Below are positions 44,523 through 55,300 of a stretch of 64,000 nt of DNA, in pieces. Below the pieces are notes generated by a model, which did no database searches, had not been told where the DNA came from, and saw only the letters and a program-made list of their open reading frames with translations. The position numbers and the translations under genes are program-made. The stretch comes from Modicisalibacter coralii (GTDB taxonomy: Bacteria > Pseudomonadota > Gammaproteobacteria > Pseudomonadales > Halomonadaceae), in NCBI RefSeq assembly GCF_004117855.1, contig NZ_QWBW01000008.1, forward strand, positions 222,224-286,223. The letters run 5' to 3'. Numbering within the stretch: the first letter of the stretch is position 1; every line of letters begins with the position of its first letter.

Positions 44523-45902
44523 ATGGCAGGCGACAACTCCACCAGTCACGACATCACCCCCTACGAGGAATCCATCGAAGGGGAATCGGTCTCCCGCGAA
44601 CCGGGCAAGAAGACGCTGCCGATCAACGACCGCGGCTATCGGCGTCTGGGCCTGCTGATCCTGCTGATCGCCTTCGGCGGCTTCGGCGGCTGGGCGGCGA
44701 CCGCCGACCTGGCCGTCTCCGTGGTCGCGCCGGGCTCGGTCTCGGTCGAATCGTTCAAGAAGACCGTGCAGCACCTGGAAGGCGGCATCGTCAAGGACAT
44801 CCTCGTCGAGGACGGCGACCACGTCGACGCCGGCCAGACCCTGATGATCCTCGACAAGACCCAGGCGCGCTCGCAGCTCGAGATCGCCCGCTCGCAGTAC
44901 CTGATCAATCGCGCCGCCGAAGTGCGCCTGATGGCCGAGCAGAAGGGCGCCGACTCGCTCGACTTTCCGGACGAGCTGCTCGCCAGCGACGCGCCGCGCG
45001 TCAAGGAAGTGCTCGCCGTGCAGCGCGCGCTGTTCCAGGCGCGCCGCGAATCGCTCCAGGGCACCCTCGACGCCCTCGGCGAGCAGGCCAACCAGATGCG
45101 CGAGCAGATCGACGGTCTGCAGAAGATGATCAACGTCAACCAGTCGCGCATGGCCTCCCTGCAGAGCGAGGCGCGCGATTACCGGGCGCTGTTCAAGGAA
45201 GGCCTGGGTGACAACCAGCGCCTGCGCGAACTCGAGCGCCAGGTGCTGCAGTTCAAGGGCGAGATCGCCCAGCACCGTTCCGAGATCGCCAAGCTCAAGT
45301 CGCAGATCAGCGAGAACAAGGTCCAGCAGCAGGTCAAGCAGCAGGAGTTCCAGAAGGAGGTCGGCGAGCAGCTGCGCGAGGCCCAGGCCAACATCGCCGA
45401 CGCCGAGGAGCGCATGACCGCGCTCAGCGACCAGGTCAAGCGCACCACCGTCACCGCGCCGGTCGCCGGTACCGTGGTCGGCATGACGATCCACACCATC
45501 GGCGCCGTCGTCAAACCCGGCGAGCCGATCATGAACATCGTGCCCTCCGGTGACGACTTCGTGGTCGAGGCCCGCATCCCCAGCAAGGACATCGACAACA
45601 TCTATCCGGGGCAGTACGCCGAGATCCGCTTCAGCGCCTTCAACCAGCGCCTGACCAACGTCATCGAAGGCGAGGTGACCAACGTCAGCGCCGACACCTT
45701 CAAGGACGAGGCCACCGGTACCCAGTACTACAAGGCCCGGGTCAAGGTGACGCCGAAAGGCAAGCGCGAGATGACCGAGAACATGCAGTTGCTGGCCGGC
45801 ATGCCCGCCGAAGTGATGATTCGCACCGGCGAGCGCACCTTCGCCAGCTACGTGGCCAAACCCATCACCGACATGCTGGCACGCGCCATGCGTGAGGAAT
45901 GA
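44523..45902 (+). CDS. Type I secretion membrane fusion protein (HlyD/PrtE family)
   Basis: A 459-residue adaptor: cytoplasmic N-terminus, one membrane helix (about 42-60), lipoyl/biotinyl half-motif VQHLEGGIVKDILVEDGDHVDAGQTL, a long coiled coil to about residue 300, then TAPVAGTVVGMTIHTIGAVVKPGEPIMNIVPS and a beta-barrel domain. It links the inner-membrane ATPase with the TolC-like channel encoded next and forms the periplasmic duct. Stop overlaps an in-frame ATG of the next gene. Confidence 0.92.
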   Translation: MAGDNSTSHDITPYEESIEGESVSREPGKKTLPINDRGYRRLGLLILLIAFGGFGGWAATADLAVSVVAPGSVSVESFKKTVQHLEGGIVKDILVEDGDHVDAGQTLMILDKTQARSQLEIARSQYLINRAAEVRLMAEQKGADSLDFPDELLASDAPRVKEVLAVQRALFQARRESLQGTLDALGEQANQMREQIDGLQKMINVNQSRMASLQSEARDYRALFKEGLGDNQRLRELERQVLQFKGEIAQHRSEIAKLKSQISENKVQQQVKQQEFQKEVGEQLREAQANIADAEERMTALSDQVKRTTVTAPVAGTVVGMTIHTIGAVVKPGEPIMNIVPSGDDFVVEARIPSKDIDNIYPGQYAEIRFSAFNQRLTNVIEGEVTNVSADTFKDEATGTQYYKARVKVTPKGKREMTENMQLLAGMPAEVMIRTGERTFASYVAKPITDMLARAMREE

Positions 45903-45904
45903 CC

Positions 45905-47440
45905 ATGGTCAAGCGATTCAAGCGACTCCCCCTGTACGGCCTGCTGGTCTCGGCGCCACTGGCCGCCCCGCTGGCCATGGCCCAGGGCGATGGCGGCATG
46001 CACTGGACCGACGAGCTGCCGGTCATGAACGGCCAGCCGGCGCCGGGTGACGCGGCCAGCGTTGCCGTCGGCGAGGCCGACGCGAGCGTCGCCGAGGGTG
46101 GCGCGTCGGCGTTGGGCAACGAAGACACGCTGCCCTCGCTGCCACGGCTGTTCGAACTCGCGCTGAGCAACGACGCCAAGCTGGCCAGCCAGCGCTACAA
46201 CGCCGAAGCCACCCAGCAGAACGTGCCGATGACCCAGGCCGGGCTCAAGCCGCAGGTCAGCGCCAGTGCCAGCTACCTCTACCAGCATTCGGACAACTAC
46301 TACACCGACAATCCCGAGTACAACCCGGACAACGAGCTCAGTAACGTCAGTGACGACTACGAGGCGCGCTACCAGGGCGTGACCCGGGACAAGACCTGGC
46401 AGGTCCAGGTCACCCAGCCGCTGTTCAGCCTCGAGCGCTGGCGCAAGGTGGGCAAGGCGGAAGCGCAGAGCGACGCCGCCACCCTCAAGGTGGCGGTGGG
46501 CGAGCGCGATCTCGCCCTCGATGTCGCCAAGGCCTACCTGGACGCCTTTCTCGCCTCGCGCAAGCTCGGCCTGCTCGACTCCAAGGAGAAATCGCTGGAG
46601 CTGCAGGTCAAGCAGGCGCAGCGCGCCTACGATCTCGGTGTCGGCGACCGTATCAATCTGCTCGAGTCGCGTTCGCGGCTCGACCAGGCCGTCTCCGACA
46701 AGCTGCAGGCCGAGAACGAGCTGGACAACGCGCTGAGCGTGCTCGAGCGTTTCACCGGCCAACTGCCCGAATTCACCGGCAGTCGGCTCGGCGACCTGGG
46801 CACGGTCGACCTCACCGGCGATTTCGGCGATGAGCAAGAGTGGCTCGACCGCGTCGTCAACAACGTCGAGGTCAAGCTGGGCAAGCAGCAGGAAGCGGTC
46901 GCCAAGGCCGAAACCGGGGTGCGCCGCGCCGGCCACTACCCCGAGCTGAACCTGAGCATGTCCTATTCCGACCGCGACTCCAACGACCCCTACCGCGAGA
47001 GCAAGGACGCTTCGGCCAGCCTGCGGCTCAACGTGCCCATCTACGAAGGCGGCTACACCACCGCCAGCGTGCGGCAGGGTGAACTCTCGCTGAAGGCCAG
47101 CCGCTCCACCTACGTCAACGCCCTCAAGATGGCGCGTCAGGAAGTGCGAACGCGGCTGCGCAGCCTCAAGGGCGACGCCCGGCAGATCGAGGCCCTGCAG
47201 CGCTCCGTCGACTCCAGCAACCTGTTCCTGGAAGCGGCCGAGAAGGGCGAGAAACTCGGGCTGCGCGATCTCGTCGACGTGCTCGACGCCCGCGCCGATC
47301 TCTACGACCAGCGCATCAAGCTCGTCGAGACCATTCGTCAGTACCTGCTCGATCGCCTCAACCTCAAGGCCGCGGTGGGCGACCTGGACACCCAGGATCT
47401 CGTCGATACCATGCAGGTACTGCGTCAGGTGACCGGGTGA
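45905..47440 (+). CDS. TolC family outer-membrane protein of the type I secretion system
   Basis: A 511-residue protein with signal peptide (about residues 1-26, PLAMA-QGD), then an acidic 60-residue segment absent from general TolC, and the two OEP repeats (VKQAQRAYDLGVGDRINLLESRSRLDQAVSDKL; AAEKGEKLGLRDLVDVLDARADLYDQRI). It resembles PrtF/TolC-like components dedicated to one exporter. GAGGA lies six bases before the ATG at 45905; an ATG at 45899 overlapping the previous stop is less favourable. Completes the three-part exporter. Confidence 0.9.
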   Translation: MVKRFKRLPLYGLLVSAPLAAPLAMAQGDGGMHWTDELPVMNGQPAPGDAASVAVGEADASVAEGGASALGNEDTLPSLPRLFELALSNDAKLASQRYNAEATQQNVPMTQAGLKPQVSASASYLYQHSDNYYTDNPEYNPDNELSNVSDDYEARYQGVTRDKTWQVQVTQPLFSLERWRKVGKAEAQSDAATLKVAVGERDLALDVAKAYLDAFLASRKLGLLDSKEKSLELQVKQAQRAYDLGVGDRINLLESRSRLDQAVSDKLQAENELDNALSVLERFTGQLPEFTGSRLGDLGTVDLTGDFGDEQEWLDRVVNNVEVKLGKQQEAVAKAETGVRRAGHYPELNLSMSYSDRDSNDPYRESKDASASLRLNVPIYEGGYTTASVRQGELSLKASRSTYVNALKMARQEVRTRLRSLKGDARQIEALQRSVDSSNLFLEAAEKGEKLGLRDLVDVLDARADLYDQRIKLVETIRQYLLDRLNLKAAVGDLDTQDLVDTMQVLRQVTG

Positions 47441-47544
47441 GCGCCGGCCGCGTGTCGCAGCGTGCCGGGTCGTGTAGGCCCGGCCACGCCGCGGCGTGAC
47501 GGCCGCGACGACGCGGACGCGCCACCCACGAGGCAAGCACGCCG

Positions 47545-48921
47545 ATGATGCCAAGACGGCCCGGTAACGACCTCCTGCGCATGGTCATGCGCGGCTTCGA
47601 CGCCGCCACCGCCATGCTGGTCAGCGCCTTCTACTTCTGGTGCCTGCCCGATCTCGCCTTCGGTTTCGGCACCGAATACCCGCTGCTGATCGTCGCCGGC
47701 TCCCTGCTGCTGCCCGCCACCGGCGAGATCTTCGGGCTCTACGAGCCCTGGCGCGGGCGCAGCGTGTTCAGCATGTTCGGCACCTACTTCGCCAGCTGGC
47801 TGACCACCGTGCTGCTGATCAGCGCCTTCCTGGTCGTCACCCAGAGCGGCTATATCTATTCCCGGCTGTGGATGGGGCTCTCCGCGCTGAGCGTGCTGGC
47901 GGTCGGTCTGCTCGCCCGGGGCCTGCTCTACGGCTACCTGCGGCGGCTGCGTGCCCGCGGGCGCAACATCAAGTCGATCCTGTTCATCGGCCCCGCCGCC
48001 AACGCCGAGCAGACCCGCCAGCGGCTCGCCGGCATGCCTTACATCGGCTATCGCATCGACCGTACCATCGATTACGACCGCGACGACCAGGTCCTCGAGG
48101 CGGTCGTGCAACTGGCCAGGGAATCGGTCTTTCAGCGCGACTTCGACGAGATCTGGCTGAGCTTTCCGCTCAGTTGCGGGAACACCGTCAAGGCACTGGC
48201 CGACCGGCTGATCGGCGTGCCGGTCAACGTGCGCTACTTCCCCGATCTTTCCGACGTGCGCCTGCTCAACCACCGTGCCGCCCAGGTCGCCGACATGTTC
48301 TCCATCGACCTCAACTACAGTCCGCTCCACGGCCCGGCACGCATCGTCAAGAGCCTCGAGGACTACGTGCTCGGCACCTTGCTGTTCGTCGGCTTTCTGC
48401 CGGTCATGCTGCTCGTCGCGCTGGCCGTCCGGCTGTCGATGGGGCGGCCGGTGCTGTTCAAGCAGTATCGCCACGGCCTCGACGGCAAGCGCTTCAAGAT
48501 CTACAAGTTCCGCACCATGCGTGCCCATTCCGCGCCGGACGGCACCCGCCAGGCTCAACGCAACGACCCGCGCGTCACTCCGCTGGGCCGCTGGCTGCGC
48601 CGCACCAGCCTCGACGAGCTGCCGCAGCTCTACAACGTGCTCCAGGGGCGCATGTCGCTGGTCGGGCCGCGCCCCCACGCCCTGGATCACAACGCCTTCT
48701 ACAAGGACATGATCGTCAAGTACATGCAGCGCCACCGGGTCAAGCCCGGGATCACCGGCTGGGCGCAGATCTACGGCCTGCGCGGCGAGACCCGCGATGT
48801 CGGCGACATGGAACGGCGGGTCGACCACGACCTCTACTACATCAACAACTGGACGCTGGGCATGGACCTCAAGATCCTCGCGCTCACCGTCAAGCGCGGC
48901 TTCTTCAACCCCCAGCCCTGA
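47545..48921 (+). CDS. Undecaprenyl-phosphate sugar phosphotransferase (WcaJ/WbaP-like)
   Basis: A 458-residue polyprenyl glycosylphosphotransferase. Four or five N-terminal membrane helices, a Rossmann-like middle part (IKSILFIGPAANAEQTRQRLAG), and a C-terminal bacterial sugar-transferase domain with GRPVLFKQYRHGLDGKRFKIYKFRTMR, RTSLDELPQLYNVLQGRMSLVGPRPH and KPGITGWAQIYGLRGET. It attaches the first sugar phosphate (often glucose- or galactose-1-P) to undecaprenyl phosphate, beginning an exopolysaccharide or O-antigen unit. It starts the polysaccharide part of the surface island. Confidence 0.9.
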   Translation: MMPRRPGNDLLRMVMRGFDAATAMLVSAFYFWCLPDLAFGFGTEYPLLIVAGSLLLPATGEIFGLYEPWRGRSVFSMFGTYFASWLTTVLLISAFLVVTQSGYIYSRLWMGLSALSVLAVGLLARGLLYGYLRRLRARGRNIKSILFIGPAANAEQTRQRLAGMPYIGYRIDRTIDYDRDDQVLEAVVQLARESVFQRDFDEIWLSFPLSCGNTVKALADRLIGVPVNVRYFPDLSDVRLLNHRAAQVADMFSIDLNYSPLHGPARIVKSLEDYVLGTLLFVGFLPVMLLVALAVRLSMGRPVLFKQYRHGLDGKRFKIYKFRTMRAHSAPDGTRQAQRNDPRVTPLGRWLRRTSLDELPQLYNVLQGRMSLVGPRPHALDHNAFYKDMIVKYMQRHRVKPGITGWAQIYGLRGETRDVGDMERRVDHDLYYINNWTLGMDLKILALTVKRGFFNPQP

Positions 48922-48934
48922 ACCGCGGCGCGCG

Positions 48935-49876
48935 TCAGGCGTTGCGTCGCCAGTAGCCGGCGTGCATCGACAGCCCCGGCTTGCAGCGCTTGGGCAGCCG
49001 TTGGTGATGGCGGCCCAGCGAATAGCCCAGGTACTTCAAGCCGTTGCGCACGGTAGCCATGGGCAGCAGCCAGGGCGCGCGGTGCAGCAGATAGCGGGCC
49101 TCGGAGGCCACGAAGCGCCGCCCCTCGCCCTCGGCGCGGCCGGTCATCTCCAGCAGCCACGGCTCGTTGGCGTGCAGCACGCCGATATCGAAGTAGCGGC
49201 GGAACTCCTGGAACAGCGAATAGTTGTGCGAGTGATAGACCTGCGCCTCGGCGCAGTAGTGCAGCCGCCAGCCGTTCTTCAACAGCCGCGCGCCGGCGAT
49301 CATGTCCTCGCTGAGGATGGTCCCGCAGGGGAAGCCGCCGGCCGCGATCAGTGCCTCGCGCCGGTAGGCGGTGAACGAGTTGGACAGGAAGGCCGCGCGA
49401 ATGCCGTAGCGCGTGACATCCTCGGCGGCCATGGTGTGCGAGTGGGGCGGGTAGTTGAACAGCCGGGCGTGGGCGGCCACCGGCGTCGCCCAGTCATAGG
49501 GCAACTGGCGGCCGTAGGCGGCGCCGATGCTCGGGTCGTCGAAGGCCGCGACCAGTCGCGTGAACGCTTCCGGCGAGGCGACCAGGGCATCCTGGGTGAC
49601 GAAGATCACGATGTCGCAATCCGCCAACAGCTCCAGCGCCCAGCCACGGGTGCCGCCGTGGTCGAAGTCGCCGCGCGCGATGCGTCGCACCTCGCAGCCC
49701 TCGGCCTCGGCCAGCGTCGCCGTGGCATCGTCGGACATCGAATCGATGACCAGCAAGCGATAGCCGTTCGCCGCCTGCCGGGTTGCCGCCAGCCATGCCG
49801 CCCAGTCGGCGCCCGCATTCAGGGTTGGTACACAGATACCGACTCGACGCAACGCTGTTCTCCCTCGTTCATCCAT
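48935..49876 (-). CDS. GT2 family glycosyltransferase (rhamnosyltransferase-like)
   Basis: A 313-residue cytoplasmic GT-A glycosyltransferase. VGICVPTLNAG and LLVIDSMSDDATATLAEAEG form the nucleotide-sugar binding core; VIFVTQDALVAS has the TQDA variant of the DxD metal motif typical of rhamnosyltransferases such as RfbF; LSEDMIAGARLLKNGWRLHYCAEAQVYHSHNYS is the acceptor side. The ATG at 49876 opens on the domain; an upstream in-frame extension overlaps the divergent promoter region. Only gene in this island on the minus strand. Confidence 0.86.
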   Translation of the reverse strand: MDERGRTALRRVGICVPTLNAGADWAAWLAATRQAANGYRLLVIDSMSDDATATLAEAEGCEVRRIARGDFDHGGTRGWALELLADCDIVIFVTQDALVASPEAFTRLVAAFDDPSIGAAYGRQLPYDWATPVAAHARLFNYPPHSHTMAAEDVTRYGIRAAFLSNSFTAYRREALIAAGGFPCGTILSEDMIAGARLLKNGWRLHYCAEAQVYHSHNYSLFQEFRRYFDIGVLHANEPWLLEMTGRAEGEGRRFVASEARYLLHRAPWLLPMATVRNGLKYLGYSLGRHHQRLPKRCKPGLSMHAGYWRRNA

Positions 49877-49978
49877 GACCTGTCGCTTACCGGAGACGCT
49901 ACAGGGCCGCCGGCGCACCTCCGGTGCCACGACCCGCGCCAGCCGGCGGCCCCGCGCCGGGTTCCGGATCGGCGACAA

Positions 49979-50007
49979 TTCTCAACATAACCCGACTACT
50001 GTAATAT
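49979..50007 (+). promoter_or_regulatory. Promoter candidate for the wzm-wzt operon
   Basis: TTCTCA (49979-49984), 17-base spacer, TAATAT (50002-50007), 77 bases before the permease ATG in a locally AT-rich stretch. Confidence 0.45.
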
Positions 50008-50083
50008 GCCCGACCAAATGGCCGTCAGCGGCACGGATGTCGATCATACACGGCTCGAGTCTTGTAGTTGATAAAGAGGGACG

Positions 50084-50914
50084 ATGAATCCTCACGCTTA
50101 CCAATCGGTTTCGCTTCCGGCGATGCTACAGCGCCTGTGGCGCTACCGGAACCTGACACGGCAGATGATTCAGCGGGACGTCGTCGGGCGCTACAAGGGC
50201 TCGGTGCTGGGTCTCGCCTGGTCGTTCTTCAATCCCATCATCATGCTGGGTGTCTACACCTTCGTCTTCACCGTGGTGTTCGAGGCGCGCTGGGGCATGA
50301 CCCCGGAAGGCGGCCAGGCGCACTTCGCCCTGCAACTGTTCGCCGGGCTGATCGTGCATAGCCTGTTCGCCGAAGTGCTCAACCGCGCCCCGGGGCTGAT
50401 CCTGGCCAACGAGAACTACGTCAAGAAGGTGGTTTTCCCGCTGGAGATCCTGCCACTGGTGCCGCTCGGTTCGGCACTGTTCCACGCCATGGTCAGCCTC
50501 GTCGTGCTGGTGCTGGCGCAGCTCGCGATCGACCACGACATACCCGCGACCCTGCCGCTCGCGCCGCTGGTCGCCTTGCCGCTGTGTCTGCTGGCGCTGG
50601 GCCTGGGCTGGATGCTGGCCTCGCTGGGTGTCTTCCTGCGCGACATCGGCCAGACCATGTCGCTGGTGACCACCATGCTGCTGTTTCTCTCGCCGGTGTT
50701 CTATCCGCTCTCCGCGCTGCCCGAGACGTTCCGCCCGTTCATTCTCGCCAACCCGCTGACCTTCATCATCGAACAGATGCGCCGGGTGGTGATCGCCGGG
50801 CAGATGCCCGACTGGCTGGGGTTGACGGCCTATGGCCTGGCGGCACTGGTCGTCGCCTGGCTGGGCTTCGCCTGGTTCCAGAAGACACGCAAGGGGTTCG
50901 CCGATGTGCTCTGA
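50084..50914 (+). CDS. wzm: ABC-2 polysaccharide export permease (Wzm-like)
   Basis: A 276-residue permease with six predicted membrane helices. RDVVGRYKGSVLGLAWSFFNPIIMLGVYTFVFTVVF near the N-terminus and NPLTFIIEQMRRVVIAGQ near the C-terminus are standard in Wzm/KpsM/TagG exporters of lipid-linked O-antigen or capsule. AGAGGG lies upstream of the ATG. Overlaps the ATPase gene by 11 bases, so the two form an exporter. Confidence 0.9.
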   Translation: MNPHAYQSVSLPAMLQRLWRYRNLTRQMIQRDVVGRYKGSVLGLAWSFFNPIIMLGVYTFVFTVVFEARWGMTPEGGQAHFALQLFAGLIVHSLFAEVLNRAPGLILANENYVKKVVFPLEILPLVPLGSALFHAMVSLVVLVLAQLAIDHDIPATLPLAPLVALPLCLLALGLGWMLASLGVFLRDIGQTMSLVTTMLLFLSPVFYPLSALPETFRPFILANPLTFIIEQMRRVVIAGQMPDWLGLTAYGLAALVVAWLGFAWFQKTRKGFADVL

Positions 50915-52355
50915 CAGTGTGCACGCCGCCGAGCGCGTGGCAGCGGAAACCGCCGGAGCCGGGGAGGGCGCCGCCCACGACGACGTGGCCATTCGCGTCG
51001 CCGACGTCGCCAAGTACTACCGGGTCTACGCCACCCCCCGCGACCGGCTCAAGCAGTTCATCGTGCCGCGCCTGCAGCGCCTGATCGGCCGGCCGCCGCG
51101 CGAGTACGGCCGCGACTTCCACGCCCTCGACGGCATCAGCTTCGAGATCGCCCGGGGCGAGACGGTCGGCATCATCGGCCGCAACGGCTCCGGCAAGTCG
51201 ACCCTGCTGCAGATGATCTGCGGCACGCTCGCGCCGACCCGCGGCGAGGTTGGCACCCGCGGGCGCGTCGCCGCGCTGCTCGAACTCGGCGCCGGTTTCG
51301 ACCCCGAGTTCACCGGCCGCGAGAACGTCTACATGAACGCCACGGTGCTTGGCCTGAGCCGCGAGGAGATCGACGCGCGCTTCGACGACATCCTGGCCTT
51401 CTCCGAGATCGGCGACTTCATCGACCAGCCGGTCAAGACCTACTCCAGCGGCATGTACGTGCGTCTGGCGTTCGCCGTCATCGCCCACGTCGACGCCGAC
51501 ATCCTGGTCATCGACGAAGCGCTCGCCGTGGGCGACGCCTTCTTCGTCCAGAAGTGCATGCGCTTTCTGCGCGACTTCATGAAGCGCGGCACCGTACTGT
51601 TCGTCAGCCACGACACCGCCGCGGTGCTCAACCTCTGCCAGCGGGCCATCTGGCTCGATGGCGGCAAGGTGGTCGCCGAGGGCGAGCCCAAGGACGTCGC
51701 CGACGCCTACCTGCAGGCCTTCTTCGAGTCCAACCAGGGCAGCGGCAGCGCCGGGCGCGCCTCGGCCGGTCCGCGCCAGGCCGAGCCGGCACCCCGCGAG
51801 CGCCGCGACATGCGCCAGGACCTGATCAACGCCTCGCCGTATCGCAACGACCTGGAAATCTTCGAGTTCGATCCCTCCGCCAGCGGCTTCGGCAAGGGGC
51901 ACGCCACCATCGAACACGTCGAACTCACCGACGCCGACGGCCGGCCGCTGTCGTGGATCGTCGGCGGCGAGACCGTCACGCTGCGGATTCGCGCCCGCGC
52001 CCAGAGCGGCGAGCCGCTGACGCGCCCGATCATCGGCTTCTACGTCAAGGACCGCCTGGGCCAGACCCTGTTCGGCGACAACAGCTTCCTGACGTACCGC
52101 GACGACCCCGTCGGCACCGCGCCCGGCCAGGCGTTGAATGCCGCTTTCACCTTCCGCATGCCGATTCTGCCCCGGGGCGACTACAGCATCAGCACCGCCA
52201 TTGCCGACGGCACCCAGGACGAGCACGTGCAGCATCACTGGATCCATGATGCGCTGTTCTTCAAGTCGCACTCCAGCAGCCAGAGCCACGGCCTCGTCGG
52301 CATTCCCATGCACGCCATTTCGCTAGAGGTTGATAGCCCGCATGAAGTCCAGTGA
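50904..52355 (+). CDS. wzt: ABC-type polysaccharide export ATPase with C-terminal substrate-recognition domain (Wzt-like)
   Basis: A 483-residue protein: an ATPase domain (Walker A GRNGSGKST at about residues 93-101, VKTYSSGMYVRLAFAVIAHVDADILVIDEALAVGD) in residues 20-270, a linker, then a beta-sandwich Wzt_C domain (about 300-475) with FGKGHATIEHVELTDADGRPLSWIVGGETVTLRIRA. In O9a-type systems the C-terminal domain binds the non-reducing terminal modification, often a methyl group, of the finished chain before export. The neighbour downstream begins with a methyltransferase, which could make that cap. Confidence 0.92.
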   Translation: MCSDSVHAAERVAAETAGAGEGAAHDDVAIRVADVAKYYRVYATPRDRLKQFIVPRLQRLIGRPPREYGRDFHALDGISFEIARGETVGIIGRNGSGKSTLLQMICGTLAPTRGEVGTRGRVAALLELGAGFDPEFTGRENVYMNATVLGLSREEIDARFDDILAFSEIGDFIDQPVKTYSSGMYVRLAFAVIAHVDADILVIDEALAVGDAFFVQKCMRFLRDFMKRGTVLFVSHDTAAVLNLCQRAIWLDGGKVVAEGEPKDVADAYLQAFFESNQGSGSAGRASAGPRQAEPAPRERRDMRQDLINASPYRNDLEIFEFDPSASGFGKGHATIEHVELTDADGRPLSWIVGGETVTLRIRARAQSGEPLTRPIIGFYVKDRLGQTLFGDNSFLTYRDDPVGTAPGQALNAAFTFRMPILPRGDYSISTAIADGTQDEHVQHHWIHDALFFKSHSSSQSHGLVGIPMHAISLEVDSPHEVQ

Positions 52356-55300
52356 TTCCAACGCCTTGCCCACGACGGGAGAACGTTTCCTGCCGGAGTT
52401 CGATGGCGGCATCGTCGCCGAGCACCAGCATCGCTACCGCCTGGCGCAACGCTATGTCGAGGATCGGGTCGTGCTGGATATCGCCTGCGGCGAAGGCTAC
52501 GGCTCGCATCTGCTGGCCGAGCGCGCGGCGCGGGTCATCGGCGTCGACATCGACGCCGACACCGTGGCCCATGCCCGGGCCGCCTACCCGGGCGACAACC
52601 TCGAATTCCTCATCGGCGACTGCGCGGCGATCCCCCTGGACGACGCCTCGGTGGATGTGGTGGTCAGCTTCGAGACCATCGAGCACCACGACCGCCACCA
52701 GGAGATGCTCGCCGAGATCCGCCGCGTGCTGCGCTCCGGCGGCCTGCTGATCATCTCCAGCCCCGACCATCACGAATACAGCGTGGTGCGCGATTTCGAC
52801 AACCCCTACCACGTGCGCGAGCTGAGCCGCGACGAGTTCGCGACCCTGCTCGGCGAGCACTTCGCCCACCACGCCCTGTTCGGGCAGCGCGTGGTCTACG
52901 GCTCGCTGGTGGTGCCCGAAAGCCGCGAGCCCACCGCCATGGTCACCTACGGCGGCGAGCGTGGCGGCAACGCCGGTGGTGCCGCCATCAACGGCCTCGA
53001 CGACCCCATGTACTGGATCGCCCTGGCCAGCGACGCCGAACTGCCGACGCTGCCGGCGAGCTGCTACCGCCAGGACATCGCCCACGCCGACGCCGTGATC
53101 GAACGCCAGCAGGCCCTGGATGCCGCCCGTGCCGCCCTGGAAGGCTACCAGGCCGCCGTCGACGAGCGCGATGCGCGCATCGCCGGCATGAACGAGGCCA
53201 TCGACGAGCAATCCCGCGCGATCGAGGCCCGCGATGCCCAGCTCGAGACCCTCCAGGCCGAGCGTGAGCGCCTCATCGCCGAGTGTGAGCGCCTCATCGC
53301 CGAACGCGACTGCTTGAGCGCCGAACAGGCCCGCCTGGAAGACGAGATCGCCCGGCTGGCCGATGACCTCGCCGAGGCCCGGGCCGAGCGCGACCGCGCC
53401 GTCGACGAGCGCCAGACCCTGGAAAGCCAACTGGTCGATCTCAACGGCCATTACTTCCGGCTGCAGGCCCGCGCCCAGTCGCCGGGCTGGCTGCTCAAGC
53501 GCCTGGTCAAGCGCGCCTGGCAATGGCCGGGCGAAGTCCGCCGTGCCCGTGACGAACGCCGGCAGATCGCCGAATCCGGCCTGTTCGATGCCGAGTGGTA
53601 CCGCCAGCACAACCCCGACGTGCACAGCCGTGGCCTCGACCCGCTGGCCCACTACCAGCGGCACGGCGGCTACGAAGGGCGTGCCGCCTCGGCGGAGTTC
53701 GACACCGCCAGCTACCTGCGCCAGCACCCCGAGCTGATCGACCGCCGCGAACACCCGCTGCTGCATTACCTGCGCAGCCGGCCGGGGCAGGGCAGCGAGG
53801 CCACGCACCACGCAGCCGGCGGCGACCGGCTGTTCCCGATCCTCTTCGAGGGCGCCGCCAAGCCCAGCGAACAGTACGTCGCGCCCACCGAGTACGCCCT
53901 GGACGGCGATACCCGCATGCGCGCCATCGCCTTCTACCTGCCGCAGTTCCACCCCATCGCCGAGAACGACCGCTGGTGGGGCAAGGGCTTCACCGAGTGG
54001 ACCAACGTCAGCAAGGCGGTGCCGCAGTTCATCGGCCACGAACAGCCGCGCCTGCCCGGCGAGCTGGGCTTCTACGACCTGCGCATCCCCGAGGTCCAGG
54101 AACGCCAGGTCGAACTGGCCCGCCAGCACGGCATCGAAGCCTTCTGCTTTCACTACTACTGGTTCAGCGGCCGCAAGCGCCTGCTCGAACGGCCCATCGA
54201 CCAGTACGTCGCCAACCCCAACATCGACTTCCCGTTCTGCCTGTGCTGGGCCAACGAGAACTGGACGCGGCGCTGGGACGGCCAGGAAAACGACGTGCTC
54301 ATGGAGCAGCGTCACGAGCCCCAGGACGACCTGGAGTTCATCGAGGACATCGCGCCGCTGCTCGAGGACCCGCGCTACCTGCGTGTCGACGGCAAGCCCG
54401 TGCTGATCGTCTATCGGGTCGACATCATCCCCGACGCCGCGCGCACCGCGCGCACCTGGCGCGAGTTCTGCCGCGAGCGCGGCATCGGCGAGCTGCACCT
54501 GGTCTGTGCCCAGAGCTTCGGCATCGGCGACCCAGAGCCCTACGGCTTCGACGCCGCCGTGGAATTCCCCCCGCACGCCCTGCAGGCCCGCCAGATCGAA
54601 GGCGAGCTGGAATTCCTCAACCACGAGTTCGCCGGGCGCGTCTACGACTACCGCGACGTGGTCGCCAGCCAGATCGCCAAGCCCCGCCCCGAATACCGGC
54701 TCTACCCGACGGTCTTCCCCGCCTGGGACAACGAGGCCAGAAAGCCCGGCCGCGGGCACATCTTCCACGGCGCCAACCCCGGCGACTACCGCCGCTGGCT
54801 CGACGACGCCTGCCGCCGCAGCGACGCCAACGCCGGCGACGGCCAACTGGTGTTCATCAACGCCTGGAACGAATGGGCCGAGGGCGCCTACCTGGAGCCC
54901 GACCGTCGCCACGGCTACGCTTTCCTGCGTGCCACCCAGGAAGTGCTCGCCCACTACCCGGCGGCGCACGAAGCGCCCCAGGGCATTGCCGACATGGCCG
55001 CCACGCCGCGCGCCCATGACACCGCCGTGATTCTGCATCTGTACTACCCCGAGATGTGGCAGACGGTGCTGCCCTGGCTCCGACAAATACCCGACGGCCA
55101 TGACCTCTTCGTGACGCTGGCCGAGGATGCCCCCGCCGACACCGAGCAGCGCCTCGCCGCCGACGTGCCCGGCGTGCGCACCGCCCGGGTGCCCAACCGC
55201 GGCCGCGACATCGCCCCCTTCCTGGAAGTGCTGCGCGCGATCCGCCCGCTCGGCTATGCGGCGGTGTGCAAGGTCCACGCCAAGAAGAGCCTGCACCGCA